64,000 nt of DNA, from the NCBI RefSeq assembly GCF_002257695.2, contig NZ_CP155571.1. The stretch is one strand, 5' to 3'. A program made the translations under genes and the position numbers. The notes under the pieces were generated by a model. It ran no database searches. It saw only the letters and a list, made by a program, of their open reading frames with translations, and had not been told where the DNA came from. Below are positions 1 to 9,322 of the stretch, one piece after another. Position 1 is the first letter of the stretch. Every line of letters starts with the position of its first letter. Source of the stretch: Sporomusa acidovorans. GTDB lineage: Bacteria > Bacillota > Negativicutes > Sporomusales > Sporomusaceae.

Positions 1-1
1 G

Positions 2-199
2 GAACGCGAAGTAATGCGATTGCTTGTACACGGCTATTCCCTGGCGGATATAGGTAAATTATTATGTTTAAGTATAAAAACGATTGATACACATAAGACC
101 CGGATTATGAATAAACTCGGTATTACAAAAAAGAATGAGTTGGTACAATATGCGTTAGACCGGGGAATATTAGTGCAAAATAACGAAAAAATCACATAA
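2..199 (+). CDS. LuxR-type HTH regulator, C-terminal end only
   Basis: The reading frame is already open at the left edge (E-R-E-V precedes the first Met), so this is the 3' end of a longer gene. The visible 65 residues are a GerE/LuxR-type DNA-binding domain: the ER-E-V-x-R-L-L start, a helix with S-x-A-D-I-G-K-L-L, and the recognition helix S-x-K-T-I-D-T-H-K-T-R-I-M-N-K-L-G-I. It is probably the output domain of a response regulator, but the receiver part lies outside the window, so the signal is unknown. A strong hairpin directly after the stop ends the transcript. Confidence 0.85.
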   Translation, partial: EREVMRLLVHGYSLADIGKLLCLSIKTIDTHKTRIMNKLGITKKNELVQYALDRGILVQNNEKIT

Positions 200-205
200 A
201 AGATT

Positions 206-240
206 AAAATGGATCATTCCCCAAGAGAATGATCCATTTT
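206..240. terminator. Bidirectional intrinsic terminator
   Basis: A perfect 14-bp inverted repeat (206-219 and 227-240) with a 7-nt loop. The outer bases are A-rich on the left and T-rich on the right, so it can work in both directions. It lies between convergent genes: the LuxR-type gene on the plus strand and the HAD gene on the minus strand. Confidence 0.85.
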
Positions 241-250
241 GCTGTTCAAA

Positions 251-1054
251 TTATTTTTGTTGCAAAGCAGCGGCAAGTTCGCGTACACTGTCAAAAACAT
301 AATTGGGGCGGACTTTTGATTGATTTAGATCAGTTTGCTTAGTTTCGCCGCTCAGCACCAATATGCCGCAAATTGCAGCGTTTTCGGCCAGCTTTATATC
401 CGTATATAACCGGTCGCCAACCATTGCCGTCTCATCACGTTTACAGTGGAGTTTCGCCAGCAGTGCATTGATGATTTCCTGGTACGGTTTACCAATGATT
501 TTAGCTTTTTTGCCTGTTGAAGCATAGATCAATTCGAGCATTGCCCCAACATCGGGAATGTAGCCTGAGCGTTCATCGGTGGGGCAGTTAATGTCTGGAT
601 GTGTGGCAATAAGGGGGACACCTTCGCGGATTAAATGACAAGCTTCTGTTAATTTGGCATAAGTTAAGGTCTGATCAAAGCCTAATACAACAAAGTCAGG
701 TGTCGAACCGGTCAATGTAAAGCCGTGGGCGATAAATTCCTGTTCCAAATCCGGTGTACCTAGCAAAAAGATGCGGGCATTAGGTTTAATGGTTTTAATA
801 TATAAAGCTGTGGCTTCGCCTGAGGTTAAGACTTGATCAACAGTGGCATCTAAACCAAGTTTTTGTAGTTTATTTACATAGCTTTGCTTGTTTTTGGAAG
901 AATTATTGGTCAGAAAGACATATTTTCGGCCGCTTTCTGCTAAATAATCAAGAAATTCTTTTGCGCCAGGCAAGAGCTTTTGCCCTAAATAAATAGTTCC
1001 GTCCATGTCTAAGGCAAAATACTTTAACTTTTGTAAACTTGCAGGGTTTTGCAT
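251..1054 (-). CDS. HAD-IIA family phosphatase (NagD/AraL type)
   Basis: A 267-aa hydrolase of the HAD superfamily, subclass IIA. Motif I is D-M-D-G-T at residues 16-20, motif II is F-L-T-N-N-S-S near 47-53, the motif III lysine lies in a G-K-P near 190, and motif IV is G-D-R-x-x-T-D-I near 209. Family members dephosphorylate small metabolites such as nucleotides, sugar phosphates, glycerol phosphate and phosphoglycolate; the substrate cannot be read from sequence. The start has a good Shine-Dalgarno site (CTAGGAGAAGGATT before ATG). It follows an organophosphate transporter by 30 bp, so uptake and hydrolysis of a phosphorylated compound may be coupled. Confidence 0.85.
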   Translation of the reverse strand: MQNPASLQKLKYFALDMDGTIYLGQKLLPGAKEFLDYLAESGRKYVFLTNNSSKNKQSYVNKLQKLGLDATVDQVLTSGEATALYIKTIKPNARIFLLGTPDLEQEFIAHGFTLTGSTPDFVVLGFDQTLTYAKLTEACHLIREGVPLIATHPDINCPTDERSGYIPDVGAMLELIYASTGKKAKIIGKPYQEIINALLAKLHCKRDETAMVGDRLYTDIKLAENAAICGILVLSGETKQTDLNQSKVRPNYVFDSVRELAAALQQK

Positions 1055-1084
1055 AATCCTTCTCCTAGGCAGTTAGTTTTTTAA

Positions 1085-2437
1085 CTAATCGTTAGCTTTA
1101 ACATTCCAAACCAGAGCGGCCAACACGAAAGAAGCAACGGCGGCACCTACCCAGAAATCACCGGCAAGAGCAAAGTCGTATACTTTTTTGCCGTTAACGA
1201 TTGTCATATGAGCATTAATTAGATAGCCGCTGACCATTTCCTGCATGGCTGCGCCGAAATAACTCAATAATCCGATCATTCCCATTGCCGCGCCGGTAGC
1301 CCGTTTAGGACAAATATCAACAGCCATTAGGCCGCCAAGATAACATACAAGTGCCCCCATCGTAAAGCCGTATACACACATCGTGATCATATCGGTCATA
1401 GGATTAGCAGGAGCCCACAAAAACGCGGCAATGGCTGCTGCATATAAAACACCATAAATTAAAGCAGGCATATTACGTTTATGATTAAAAAATTTATCAG
1501 AGACTAAGCCGCAGGTCAGGGCACCGAAAATACCGGCAAACTGCATTACACCCAAAACTCCGCTGGCGCCGATAGTCGTGTAGCCTTTGGCTTCAGTTAG
1601 GTAGATAATACCCCAGCTTTCAATGGCATAGCGGGCGATATAACAGCAGAGGCTTGATAATCCAAGAATCCACACTGCCGGACGTTTAACAACAGACCAT
1701 TGTAAAGAGGCTACGGATTTATCTTTTTCGGCTCTTGCCGCTTGCACGTCACCGTCATTTTTAAATTCTTCAGCATTTGGCAAGCCGTAAGATTCGGGGC
1801 GGTCATGCATAAAGAAATAAATAAGGATGGAACCAACCAGACAGAATATACCAGGCATAACAAAACCCATATGCCAGCTGTAGGCGCTAACAATCGTGGC
1901 CGTAGCGACATAAGTAAACGCGGCACCGAGATTATGGCTGGTAAACCATATACCGTAATAAGTTCCGCGTTCTTTATTACTAAACCATTGATTTAGCGAA
2001 ACGATGCAAGGACCAGCCCCAAAAGACTGGAACCAGCCATTGATTCCCCACAATACCACTAGTGGAAGAAATTGGTTACAAAAGCCCATCAAAACAGTTA
2101 CAATTGAGGAAATAAAAAGTCCGAAAGCAAAGAAACGTTTATTATTCATGCGGTCGGCTAAAAAACTGTTAATAAATTTTCCCAGTCCATAAGTAATAAA
2201 AAATACCGAGCCCATTATGCCCAAATCTTGAGCATTTAACACACCATCGGCCATAATCGGCTTTTTGATAACAGAAAAATTAAGCCGTAATACATAAAAC
2301 AGAGCATAGCCCAAAGTTATAGAGGCAAAAACCTGCCAGCGCCTTTTGTTAAATTCTTTTGATATAATGTCTTTATTTTCTGAAATCAAAGGGCGATCTT
2401 GACCAGTTGCGAATACTTTCCAAAATAATTCTAACAT
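1085..2437 (-). CDS. Organophosphate:phosphate antiporter family MFS transporter (GlpT/UhpT/PgtP type)
   Basis: A 450-aa membrane protein with about 12 hydrophobic segments. The OPA-family signature is clear: Y-V-L-R-L-N-F-S near residue 47, G-K-F-I-N-S-F-L-A-D-R, and W-G-I-N-G-W-F-Q-S-F-G-A-G-P. OPA proteins exchange inorganic phosphate for glycerol-3-phosphate, hexose phosphates or phosphoglycerates. It is probably the first gene of a two-gene operon with the HAD phosphatase. The N-terminus carries about 35 polar residues before the first membrane helix. The exact substrate is not decided by the sequence. Confidence 0.85.
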   Translation of the reverse strand: MLELFWKVFATGQDRPLISENKDIISKEFNKRRWQVFASITLGYALFYVLRLNFSVIKKPIMADGVLNAQDLGIMGSVFFITYGLGKFINSFLADRMNNKRFFAFGLFISSIVTVLMGFCNQFLPLVVLWGINGWFQSFGAGPCIVSLNQWFSNKERGTYYGIWFTSHNLGAAFTYVATATIVSAYSWHMGFVMPGIFCLVGSILIYFFMHDRPESYGLPNAEEFKNDGDVQAARAEKDKSVASLQWSVVKRPAVWILGLSSLCCYIARYAIESWGIIYLTEAKGYTTIGASGVLGVMQFAGIFGALTCGLVSDKFFNHKRNMPALIYGVLYAAAIAAFLWAPANPMTDMITMCVYGFTMGALVCYLGGLMAVDICPKRATGAAMGMIGLLSYFGAAMQEMVSGYLINAHMTIVNGKKVYDFALAGDFWVGAAVASFVLAALVWNVKAND

Positions 2438-2560
2438 ATGATTACCTCACTTTTTTTATAGATTTTCATGCAGCTTTATAAGCCATGAATTTGGGGTTCA
2501 TCACCAACCTTTCGTTTGCATTTTATGCCTTGCGGTTATAAGTAAGCCTCCCTTCTAAAA

Positions 2561-2587
2561 GAGATTATTTACATGTTAAATTATCTC
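2561..2587. promoter_or_regulatory. Inverted repeat upstream of the OPA transporter
   Basis: GAGATTATTT (2561-2570) is matched by AAATTATCTC (2578-2587) with one mismatch and a 7-bp spacer. It lies about 125 bp upstream of the transporter start in an AT-rich region (2438-2695) that holds nothing else recognisable. It may be an operator, but no regulator can be named. Confidence 0.4.
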
Positions 2588-2695
2588 ATTATTAAATCAA
2601 TTTAACTATCAGATAAAATCTGAATTATTGTAAGATATTTAGGTATAAAAGCCGATCGTTGCTATGTTAGTATTATAAACCGCAATAGGCTGGAA

Positions 2696-2757
2696 ACAAA
2701 TAAATAGAGCCGGTAGAGATAGCATAAAATCTATCTCTACCGGCTCTATTTATTTGT
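2696..2757 (-). terminator. Long perfect hairpin after the DUF2325 gene
   Basis: Perfect 27-bp inverted repeat: arms 2696-2722 and 2731-2757, 8-nt loop. It begins 55 bp after the stop of the minus-strand gene at 2813. On that strand the stem is followed by a short T-rich stretch. The stem is unusually long for a simple terminator. Confidence 0.7.
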
Positions 2758-2812
2758 TGCACCAGATATTTGCTAAAGCGTATTTTGCGGACGGCGGCCT
2801 TGTTTTAGAAAG

Positions 2813-4489
2813 TTATATTTCGACAACGCGGCCAATATTCCCTGGGTCCAGAGCTTTTCCGTCGGCTGAATAATATGCTTCTGCAGAACTGGCCATTTGT
2901 TGAATGGTAAGTGAAATGTTAGTTTTAGACAAAAACACTAGGTGCTTATCATAATAGCGAATTAATTTAATCATCTTATAGAAACAGTCATGGCTAAATT
3001 TACAGCGGACATTGGCAAAAACAATATCTGCATGGATAATAAGCGCATCGTCAAAATTATTTGCATCGCCTGAAAGATAAACAAAATGGGGGAATTGGTT
3101 TTTTAACTTGGTTTGCCAGTTTTCGGCGCCGCCAATAACCAACGCGCGAATACCGCTTAATGTTTGCAAAGCAGTATCAAGATTAATTTGTTGATTAGCG
3201 TTTGCTAATTTTATGATATTATCGCAATTGGTTGTTTGTACGGATTTATTATTATGCCGGCAGTTTTCCATTTGCAATAGTTTTGTTTTTAACTCTTCAT
3301 TCTCCTTGGTCAATGCGTTTATTACAAATTTTTGTTTAAGTGCCAAGGTATTAATTTCTTCTTCTTTTTGGGCCAATAAGTCAGATTTTGCCGCTAAGTC
3401 AGTGTTTAATCTTCGGATATCTGTTTCATAAATGTGCAGTTGTTTTTTTAGACTATCCATTTTGGCGTATAGATAAGGCGTGTTTTGTTCAAAGTAATAT
3501 TTCTTCGTTTTTTTATACTCGCGTACGAATTCAAGCAAATGTAAGCCAAACATGACGAATTCGGCACATTCTAATTCCATATCTTCTTGGCTTTTCTTAT
3601 GGCTGGAACGAAATAAATCAGAAGTCATTTTTAAAATATAGAGACGGCAAAGAAGTTCAATATCCCGTTCTTTGACTTTGGTTAATATTGTTGGCGAAAT
3701 TAAAGACAGCTCTGCTGATGATGACAAATAGGCAGCGCAATGAGCCATTCCTTCCCAAAAACGGTCGCCATTCCATGGCTCAAGATAATTGTGAAAGACT
3801 TTTTGGTATATAGCATTCTTAAAATAACGAGCCATTTTTTTTATTGCCGGTTTATTCAATCTGCCGATTAATTGCTGAAAATCGCTAGTGTTATTGAGTT
3901 TGCTGGCAAATATCTGGATGTTATGTAATGTCTCGGGTTCGGAAACAATTGCCTTTTTTCCTAGGACACAGGTAATAAACAGGCCAAATTTTAAAGAGGC
4001 TTGTGGGGGTAAATCAATAGCTGGATACATTGTGATAAAATAGTTGAGATATTTTGTAGCTGCGCCTGTAAGAAGATTGCGGTATTTACTGCTTTTTATA
4101 GATTCAGCGTAATACTCCGGTTGGGATACTTTGGACAAATCTACTGTTTCGGTATTTCTTATATAGTTATATAAATTATTCCAGTGCTTGGTTATAATGC
4201 CTAGTACCTGTTGAAATAGAAGGGAGTCAATCCCGGCTTCAATAGCTACGAGTACCATCCCCAGATATTTTGCGGCATAAATTTGTCGGTCAATTCCACT
4301 AACAGTGAACAAAGGATGATTAGCATAAATCGAATGAGAAGCTGCGATCTGGTACCGGGTTTTGTCAAGTTCATAAAGGAAATCTATCTCTTTGTAAGCT
4401 GATGTTGTATCGGCTGCGAGTTGGATAAAAAGTGGGAGTGTATCAACAGAATGATTATTGATTTTTAAAGTGAAGTCTGATTTTTTCAT
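2813..4489 (-). CDS. DUF2325 domain protein with central coiled coil
   Basis: A 558-aa soluble protein. Residues 1 to about 330 are predicted helical and have no family I recognise. Residues of about 335-415 form a long heptad-rich coiled coil. The last 115 residues match DUF2325: A-L-V-I-G-G near 450, then a Rossmann-like pattern with V-Y-L-S-G-D, A-D-I-V-F-A-N-V and S-H-D-C-F-Y-K. DUF2325 proteins have no firmly known function. It follows a small gene (4514-4891) by 24 bp, so the two are probably cotranscribed. A very long hairpin ends the unit. Confidence 0.6.
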   Translation of the reverse strand: MKKSDFTLKINNHSVDTLPLFIQLAADTTSAYKEIDFLYELDKTRYQIAASHSIYANHPLFTVSGIDRQIYAAKYLGMVLVAIEAGIDSLLFQQVLGIITKHWNNLYNYIRNTETVDLSKVSQPEYYAESIKSSKYRNLLTGAATKYLNYFITMYPAIDLPPQASLKFGLFITCVLGKKAIVSEPETLHNIQIFASKLNNTSDFQQLIGRLNKPAIKKMARYFKNAIYQKVFHNYLEPWNGDRFWEGMAHCAAYLSSSAELSLISPTILTKVKERDIELLCRLYILKMTSDLFRSSHKKSQEDMELECAEFVMFGLHLLEFVREYKKTKKYYFEQNTPYLYAKMDSLKKQLHIYETDIRRLNTDLAAKSDLLAQKEEEINTLALKQKFVINALTKENEELKTKLLQMENCRHNNKSVQTTNCDNIIKLANANQQINLDTALQTLSGIRALVIGGAENWQTKLKNQFPHFVYLSGDANNFDDALIIHADIVFANVRCKFSHDCFYKMIKLIRYYDKHLVFLSKTNISLTIQQMASSAEAYYSADGKALDPGNIGRVVEI

Positions 4490-4513
4490 AAGATATCACC
4501 ATCTTTTTTGTAT

Positions 4514-4891
4514 TTAACACTGTTGATCTTTTACAACGATTTTTTTTGCCATATACTCAACACTTTTTTCCTGGTAAGACTCCGTAATAATGGTACTATG
4601 TTCACCTTTAGTTATGTTTTTTTCCGCTTTGACCGCAAGCAAAGATTCCGTGATCATTTTTAAGTTATTTGTTAAAGTAGTGAGGATATTTACATAGGTC
4701 TCCAACGAAAAATTGTTTTTAGTCGATCTGGCTTCTTGGATGGCTTTATGGGTATCCACAAGGAGTTCTTGAAATGCATGCTCTGAGTATTGTAAGTCAG
4801 TCAATATATAGCAGCCAGGCTCGCTGTCAACCAGCAGCATAATTTTTCCGTTATCGAGAATATCGCTGTTAGTATGGACTCGTGAAAACAT
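4514..4891 (-). CDS. Small protein of unknown function, cotranscribed with the DUF2325 gene
   Basis: A 125-aa hypothetical protein. The ATG at 4891 is preceded 6 nt upstream by AAAGGAGGA, an excellent ribosome site, which decides the start. The same frame stays open further upstream to a TTG at 5038, adding 49 residues with one strong membrane helix (R-I-G-L-A-F-L-V-I-F-F-V-L-T-L-T-F), but that TTG has no nearby Shine-Dalgarno site. The protein may therefore be soluble (125 aa) or a minor membrane-anchored form may exist. No domain is recognised. Its position suggests a partner of the DUF2325 protein. Confidence 0.55.
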   Translation of the reverse strand: MFSRVHTNSDILDNGKIMLLVDSEPGCYILTDLQYSEHAFQELLVDTHKAIQEARSTKNNFSLETYVNILTTLTNNLKMITESLLAVKAEKNITKGEHSTIITESYQEKSVEYMAKKIVVKDQQC

Positions 4892-5620
4892 AATTTGTCC
4901 TCCTTTATGGTATTTTGAGTTTAGAATAAAAGTTAACGTGAGCACAAAAAAGATAACTAAAAATGCCAAGCCTATCCGAAAAGGAAAGGGCTTGGCAATA
5001 AATTCAAGCGACGCAACAAAATCCTTAATTAAGCGCAAAGTTTTGCACTACTTGAAGTATTGCTCCTTTCCAAAACGGGAAATATAGTCGTTTCCAACTA
5101 TACCGATCGGCCGGATACCATACCACATGGCTTAGGTAAAGCGGCTAAGGAGCAGGCGAATAAATTATAAATTTTCAATTACAATTAAACACAAACTAAC
5201 AAAAACAAATAAAACTAACTATATATTTATTATATTATTTGTTTTTGTATAAATCAATAGGGCTAAATGCTCTTTTCTTTAAATTTCGCTTCCTTATAAA
5301 AATTATTTCGACGGTTTGTACACGTTAACAGTACGTGAATGAGAAATTATCAGAAGTTTAGAGAAATAATATAGGTTTAGCTGGTAGATAAAGATATAAG
5401 CGCTGTAAATGTTTTAATACATGAGATGAAAAAATGGCTTAATTTGTTGACTGTTAACTTGCTAATAATACATAACTAATACTATAATAACAGTATATGG
5501 TATTTGCTTTTATTAGTTTATATTTGTTTTGTTTTGAGTAGCGCAAATAATGGAGGTGAATGAGTGTTACTGCATGACTAGTTGGGATAAATGAAAAGGG
5601 TGATTAAGGGGGAAAAGAAA
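4892..5620. other. AT-rich intergenic region between divergent units
   Basis: About 700 bp, very AT-rich, with no convincing gene apart from the possible upstream extension of the minus-strand gene to 5038. A possible plus-strand promoter is TTGACT (5447-5452) with TACATA (5469-5474), spacing 16; a perfect TATAAT lies at 5483-5488 without a good -35. I looked for a molybdenum-cofactor riboswitch or ModE site before the modA-like genes and could not support either. Confidence 0.4.
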
Positions 5621-6421
5621 ATGCAAAAAATTACCTTGCGAGCATCTGTTATTCTGTCTTTGATTGTTGCGGTTATTTTTAGTTTAGCCGGCTGTGGCGC
5701 TGAAAAATCGGCTCAGCAAACACAGATGGTAGAAATCAATATATCTGCAGCTGTAAGTCTCAAGGATGCGCTTGCGGAAATTCAACAAAATTATCAGACA
5801 AAGAATCCTAATATTAAACTTATTTATAATCTCGGGGCTTCCGGTTCACTGCAAAAACAAATTGAGCAGGGGGCACCAACCGATATTTTCATTTCGGCAG
5901 CTCCTAAACAGATGGACGAATTGGAAGCTAAAGATCTGATAAACAAAGCTACACGTAAAAATTTGGTCGAAAATAAATTAGTTGTTGTTGTGCCTAAGGA
6001 AAGCAAACTAATTATAACTAAATATGAAGACTTAACCCAGGATGCCGTGCAAAAGATTGCACTTGGCGAAACAGCTACAGTACCCGCCGGTCAGTATGCA
6101 CAACAGGTATTGCAAAAACTGGGGCTTTGGGATAAATTAAAAGATCGTGTTGTATTTGCCAAAGATGTGCGTACTGTTTTGACGTATACGGAAACAGGTA
6201 ATGTGGAAGCCGGGATTGTTTACAAAACGGATGCTGCTTCCAGTGACAAAGTAAAAATTGTCGCCACTGCTCCGGAGGGCAGTCACCAACCTATTGTTTA
6301 TCCGATTGCTGTGACGTCCGGCAGTAAACAGGCAAAAGCTGCCGAAGCTTTTGTTGAATATTTGTTTAGTGCTGAAAGCAGAGCTGTCTTTGAAAAATAT
6401 GGTTTTGTCATGAATAAGTAA
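5621..6421 (+). CDS. modA: Molybdate ABC transporter substrate-binding lipoprotein (ModA-like), copy 1
   Basis: A 266-aa periplasmic binding protein of the ModA family. The N-terminus is a lipoprotein signal with lipobox L-A-G-C at about residues 22-25. ModA landmarks are S-A-A-V-S-L-K-D-A-L, N-L-G-A-S-G-S-L-Q-K-Q-I-E-Q-G-A-P-T-D-I-F-I-S-A-A, and G-E-T-A-T-V-P-A-G-Q-Y-A-Q-Q. It would bind molybdate or tungstate outside the membrane. ATG 5621 is preferred over ATG 5591 because AAGGGGG lies 8 nt upstream. A second copy follows, but no permease or ATPase gene is present here. The molybdenum enzyme nicotinate dehydrogenase lies far downstream. Confidence 0.85.
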   Translation: MQKITLRASVILSLIVAVIFSLAGCGAEKSAQQTQMVEINISAAVSLKDALAEIQQNYQTKNPNIKLIYNLGASGSLQKQIEQGAPTDIFISAAPKQMDELEAKDLINKATRKNLVENKLVVVVPKESKLIITKYEDLTQDAVQKIALGETATVPAGQYAQQVLQKLGLWDKLKDRVVFAKDVRTVLTYTETGNVEAGIVYKTDAASSDKVKIVATAPEGSHQPIVYPIAVTSGSKQAKAAEAFVEYLFSAESRAVFEKYGFVMNK

Positions 6422-6457
6422 CAGTCATGAAACTGATGTACAAGAGGGGAGTATGCT

Positions 6458-7270
6458 ATGAAGGGCAGGGGTGTAGTTAATTGGATTTTCTTATTAGTTG
6501 CTGCTATCGCTGTTGCCGGGACGATCTGGGCAACAAAGCCGGTTGCTCAAGCGCCGGTAAAACCGGCTGCGCCAATTGAAGTTAACCTATCTGCGGCACT
6601 TGGCTTGAAAGATGCGCTGACAGATATTCAAAAAGAATATGAAACCGCTAACCCCAATATAAAACTGGTATTTAATTTTGGACCTGCCGGCGTTTTACAA
6701 AAGCAACTGGAGCAGGGAATTTCAGCGGATATATTTATTTCTGCCTCACCCAAACAAGTTAATGAACTGCAAAACAAAAATCTTGTAGTACCTACTTCAA
6801 GAAAAATATTAGTTGCCGATAAACTGGTTTTGGTTGTTTCTAAAAATTCTCCGTCAGCGATTGAAGACTTTCAGGATTTAACCAGAGTTGAAAAATTTGG
6901 CATGGGAGAACCGGGGACAGTACCCGCCGGTCAATATGCCATGGAATTCCTTAAGAATATTGGTATATGGGAGAATGTTAAGGATAAGGCAGTACAAGCT
7001 AAGGATGTTCGCACAATTATCTCTTACGTTGAATCTGAAAACGTTGATGCTGGAATTGCATTTTCAACTGTCGCCGCCTTAAGTGATAAAGTCAAAGTTG
7101 TTGCTGCTGCGCCGGATGGGTCACACATGCCGATCACATTTCCGGCAGTGATAATGGCTAATGCTAAACATCCTAAAGAAGCGGAAGCCTTTTTATCATA
7201 CCTGTGTAGTTCTCAAAGTGCGGCGATTTTTCAAAAATACGGTTTTGCTTTTGTCGGCTCAAGCCAATAA
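6458..7270 (+). CDS. ModA-like substrate-binding protein, copy 2
   Basis: A 270-aa paralogue of the preceding gene, colinear along its whole length (S-A-A-L-G-L-K-D-A-L, F-N-F-G-P-A-G-V-L-Q-K-Q, G-T-V-P-A-G-Q-Y-A). The N-terminus has a signal-anchor helix but no lipobox cysteine, so it is either secreted or held by the helix. It starts 36 bp after copy 1, has GAGGGGA before its ATG, and is followed by a strong terminator. The pair looks like a tandem duplication with different membrane attachment. It may differ in oxyanion preference, which cannot be decided from the sequence. Confidence 0.8.
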   Translation: MKGRGVVNWIFLLVAAIAVAGTIWATKPVAQAPVKPAAPIEVNLSAALGLKDALTDIQKEYETANPNIKLVFNFGPAGVLQKQLEQGISADIFISASPKQVNELQNKNLVVPTSRKILVADKLVLVVSKNSPSAIEDFQDLTRVEKFGMGEPGTVPAGQYAMEFLKNIGIWENVKDKAVQAKDVRTIISYVESENVDAGIAFSTVAALSDKVKVVAAAPDGSHMPITFPAVIMANAKHPKEAEAFLSYLCSSQSAAIFQKYGFAFVGSSQ

Positions 7271-7295
7271 AATCACCGGAGTGCATTTTTGCAGG

Positions 7296-7326
7296 AGGAC
7301 TGTCTCAAAAGAGACAGTCCTTTTTG
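7296..7326 (+). terminator. Intrinsic terminator after the modA pair
   Basis: An 11-bp stem, AGGACTGTCTC/GAGACAGTCCT (7296-7306 and 7311-7321), with a 4-nt A loop, followed by a run of T. Confidence 0.9.
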
Positions 7327-7478
7327 CATGTGCTCAGTCTATGAAACTTTTAGTCAGGATTAGCAATGGGAAGAGTAAGGCAGAGTTAAAATGAAAAAAT
7401 AAATTCGCTCTGTCAACGCATTGCGTTATAATGGTATTATTCTATATAGTCTACATAATGATTTTTGAGGAGATAACA

Positions 7479-8803
7479 ATGTCCAAAATTACCTTTATCA
7501 TACCCTATCCTAGTATTGCTCAATTAATCGAAAATACTATCCAGGAACAACAGGATGGCGAATGGGAATACGAAACCATTATGAACATCGGGGTTCACCC
7601 TATTATTCATCGGCAATTTCAGTCAGATGCTATTATCGCCCGGGGGGTTACTGCGGTAGCATTGCGGCGCAAACTGCCGGACATACCTGTCATCGACCTG
7701 CCTGTGAGTGGTTATGATATTTTGCGCGCAATTAAGGAGTGCCTGGAACGGTTTGCAGACACGAGGATTGGCGTTGTGGGTTCCCATGATATGATTGTAT
7801 TGTGGGGGTTGAATTGGAGGCTGTTGAAGTAAATAATGAAGACGATGCTGAGCCGATTTTAGCTAAGCTGAAAGATAAAAGTATTAACACGATCATTGGC
7901 GGGGTAATGTCCAGCAGGATAGCCCACCGGCTTGGCATGCGCAGTTTGTTTATAAAAACCGGACGTGAGGCGATTTATTCGGCATTGAAGGAAGCCAAAC
8001 GGGTAGCTGCCGTTCGCCGGCGGGAGAAAGAACGGGCCGAACAATTTCGTACCATATTGGATTATTCGGATGAGGGTATTATTGCCGTGGACGTACAGGG
8101 AAAGATAAATCTAATGAATAGAGCGGCAATTCAAATTACTAATCTCCGTGATGAAGCGATCGGCGGTAAACTGTCAGTAACATTACCGAAACTTGCTTTG
8201 GACAAGGTGTTGGCTACCGGTGAGTCGGAGATCGGAGATTTACATACAATAAATAATCAGTAGATAACCATTAAAAAAGTACCGATCATTGTTTCAGGAG
8301 ATACGGTTGGGGCGATCGCAACATTCAGGCCTGTTGCCTCCATACAAGAACTTGAGAGTAAAATACGGGAAAAAATCTATAAACGGGGCCATGTGGCTAA
8401 ATTGCACTTTGATGGGATTATTGGCAACAGTAAGGCGATCAAAGATACCATTGCTATTGCCCGCGAATTTAGTACGGTTAATTCGAATGTTTTGATTTAT
8501 GGTGAGACAGGTTCCGGCAAGGAAGTTTTTGCTCAAAGTATTCATAACGGGAGTAGCCGCTGCAAAGGTCCGTTCGTTGCCATAAATTGTGCAGCTTTAC
8601 CGGAAAATTTATTAGAAAGCGAACTGTTCGGTTATACGGCCGGTGCCTTTACCGGCGCATCCCGCGGCGGTAAAATTGGCCTTTTCGAGTTAGCTCACCA
8701 CGGAACAATCTTTCTTGATGAGATATCGGAAATTTCACCAAAACTGCAGAGGCGATTACTGAGAGTTTTGCAGGAACGGGAGATTATGCGGCAGGAAGAT
8801 ATT
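7479..8803 (+). pseudogene. Broken PrpR-N/PAS/sigma-54 AAA regulator
   Basis: The gene starts well (GAGGAGATAACA before ATG) with a PrpR N-terminal sensor domain, but the frame changes near 7795 and continues with D-A-E-P-I-L-A-K-L in another frame. A PAS domain follows (I-L-D-Y-S-D-E-G-I-I-A-V-D near 8055). An in-frame TAG stands at 8261-8263, then comes a sigma-54 AAA domain with Walker A G-E-T-G-S-G-K-E, the loop G-A-F-T-G-A and Walker B T-I-F-L-D-E-I. Homology stops after Q-E-R-E-I-M-R-Q near 8803, 60 bp before a palindromic repeat; the rest of the AAA domain and the HTH are lost. Together with the next three remnants it marks a decayed catabolic locus. Confidence 0.85.
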
Positions 8804-8860
8804 ATTTTGCTTATGAATCGGTTATATTGCCTCAAATTTAACAGAGATCATAAAGAAATC

Positions 8861-8989
8861 GTATATTTCGCATGAAAGAATATTGCAGGCGCAGACGGCT
8901 GGTGTATTGACAACGCTCCACCACTGGCGTTTGTCTGTTTTTGCCAAATACACCACCCGTCTGCAAACATCTTTGGCACGTTGTATATA
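8861..8989. repeat. Palindromic repeat element, copy 1
   Basis: About 129 bp, related to sequences at 17561-17693 (full copy) and 13818-13898 (short copy). The main arms are GCAGACGGCTGGTGTATT (8891-8908) and AATACACCACCCGTCTGC (one mismatch). Between them lies the block GACAACGCTCCAC, shared with the 17.6-kb copy, and an inner imperfect stem ACGC...GCGT. The outer ends (TATATTTCGC... and ...GCACGTTGTATAT) are also loosely inverted. It has no coding capacity and resembles a MITE or bacterial interspersed palindrome. It sits at the truncation point of the regulator gene. Confidence 0.75.
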
Positions 8990-9050
8990 GCTGGAGTACG
9001 TAATTTCTCAGGCAACCTCTATAAAATTTAATTGAGGATCGTTATTTGGC

Positions 9051-9317
9051 ATGGAGATGTCTGTAGGCGTGTATTGGGCGGTTTGTCTGGATGTAGGCAA
9101 TGAATATGCCGGAACGGTGTCTGGTATGATGAATTCTATTGGCAATCTTGGTTCGGCTCTTTTACCGGTTGCTTTTGGGATGATTGTACAGCATACAGGC
9201 TCCTGGGTATATCCGTTTATTGTTGCTAGTGTGCTATTAGTGATTGCATCCCTGCTGTGGACTAGGATTAATCCGGAAAAATCGTTGGTTGATGAATTGG
9301 AGCTCAACGCTGAATAG
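9051..9317 (+). pseudogene. C-terminal fragment of an MFS transporter
   Basis: 88 residues matching the last two or three helices of an anion:cation symporter-type MFS protein: G-N-E-Y-A-G-T-V-S-G-M-M-N-S-I-G-N-L-G-S-A-L-L-P. About 350 N-terminal residues are missing. The fragment begins 60 bp after palindromic repeat copy 1, so a deletion between the regulator and the transporter probably used or created this junction. Related full-length transporters carry sugar acids or tartrate-like compounds. Confidence 0.8.
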
Positions 9318-9322
9318 ACAAA

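Noticed and set aside
5039..5620. Molybdenum cofactor riboswitch or ModE site before the modA-like genes
   Set aside because: No matching conserved stems or operator sequence could be found in this AT-rich stretch.
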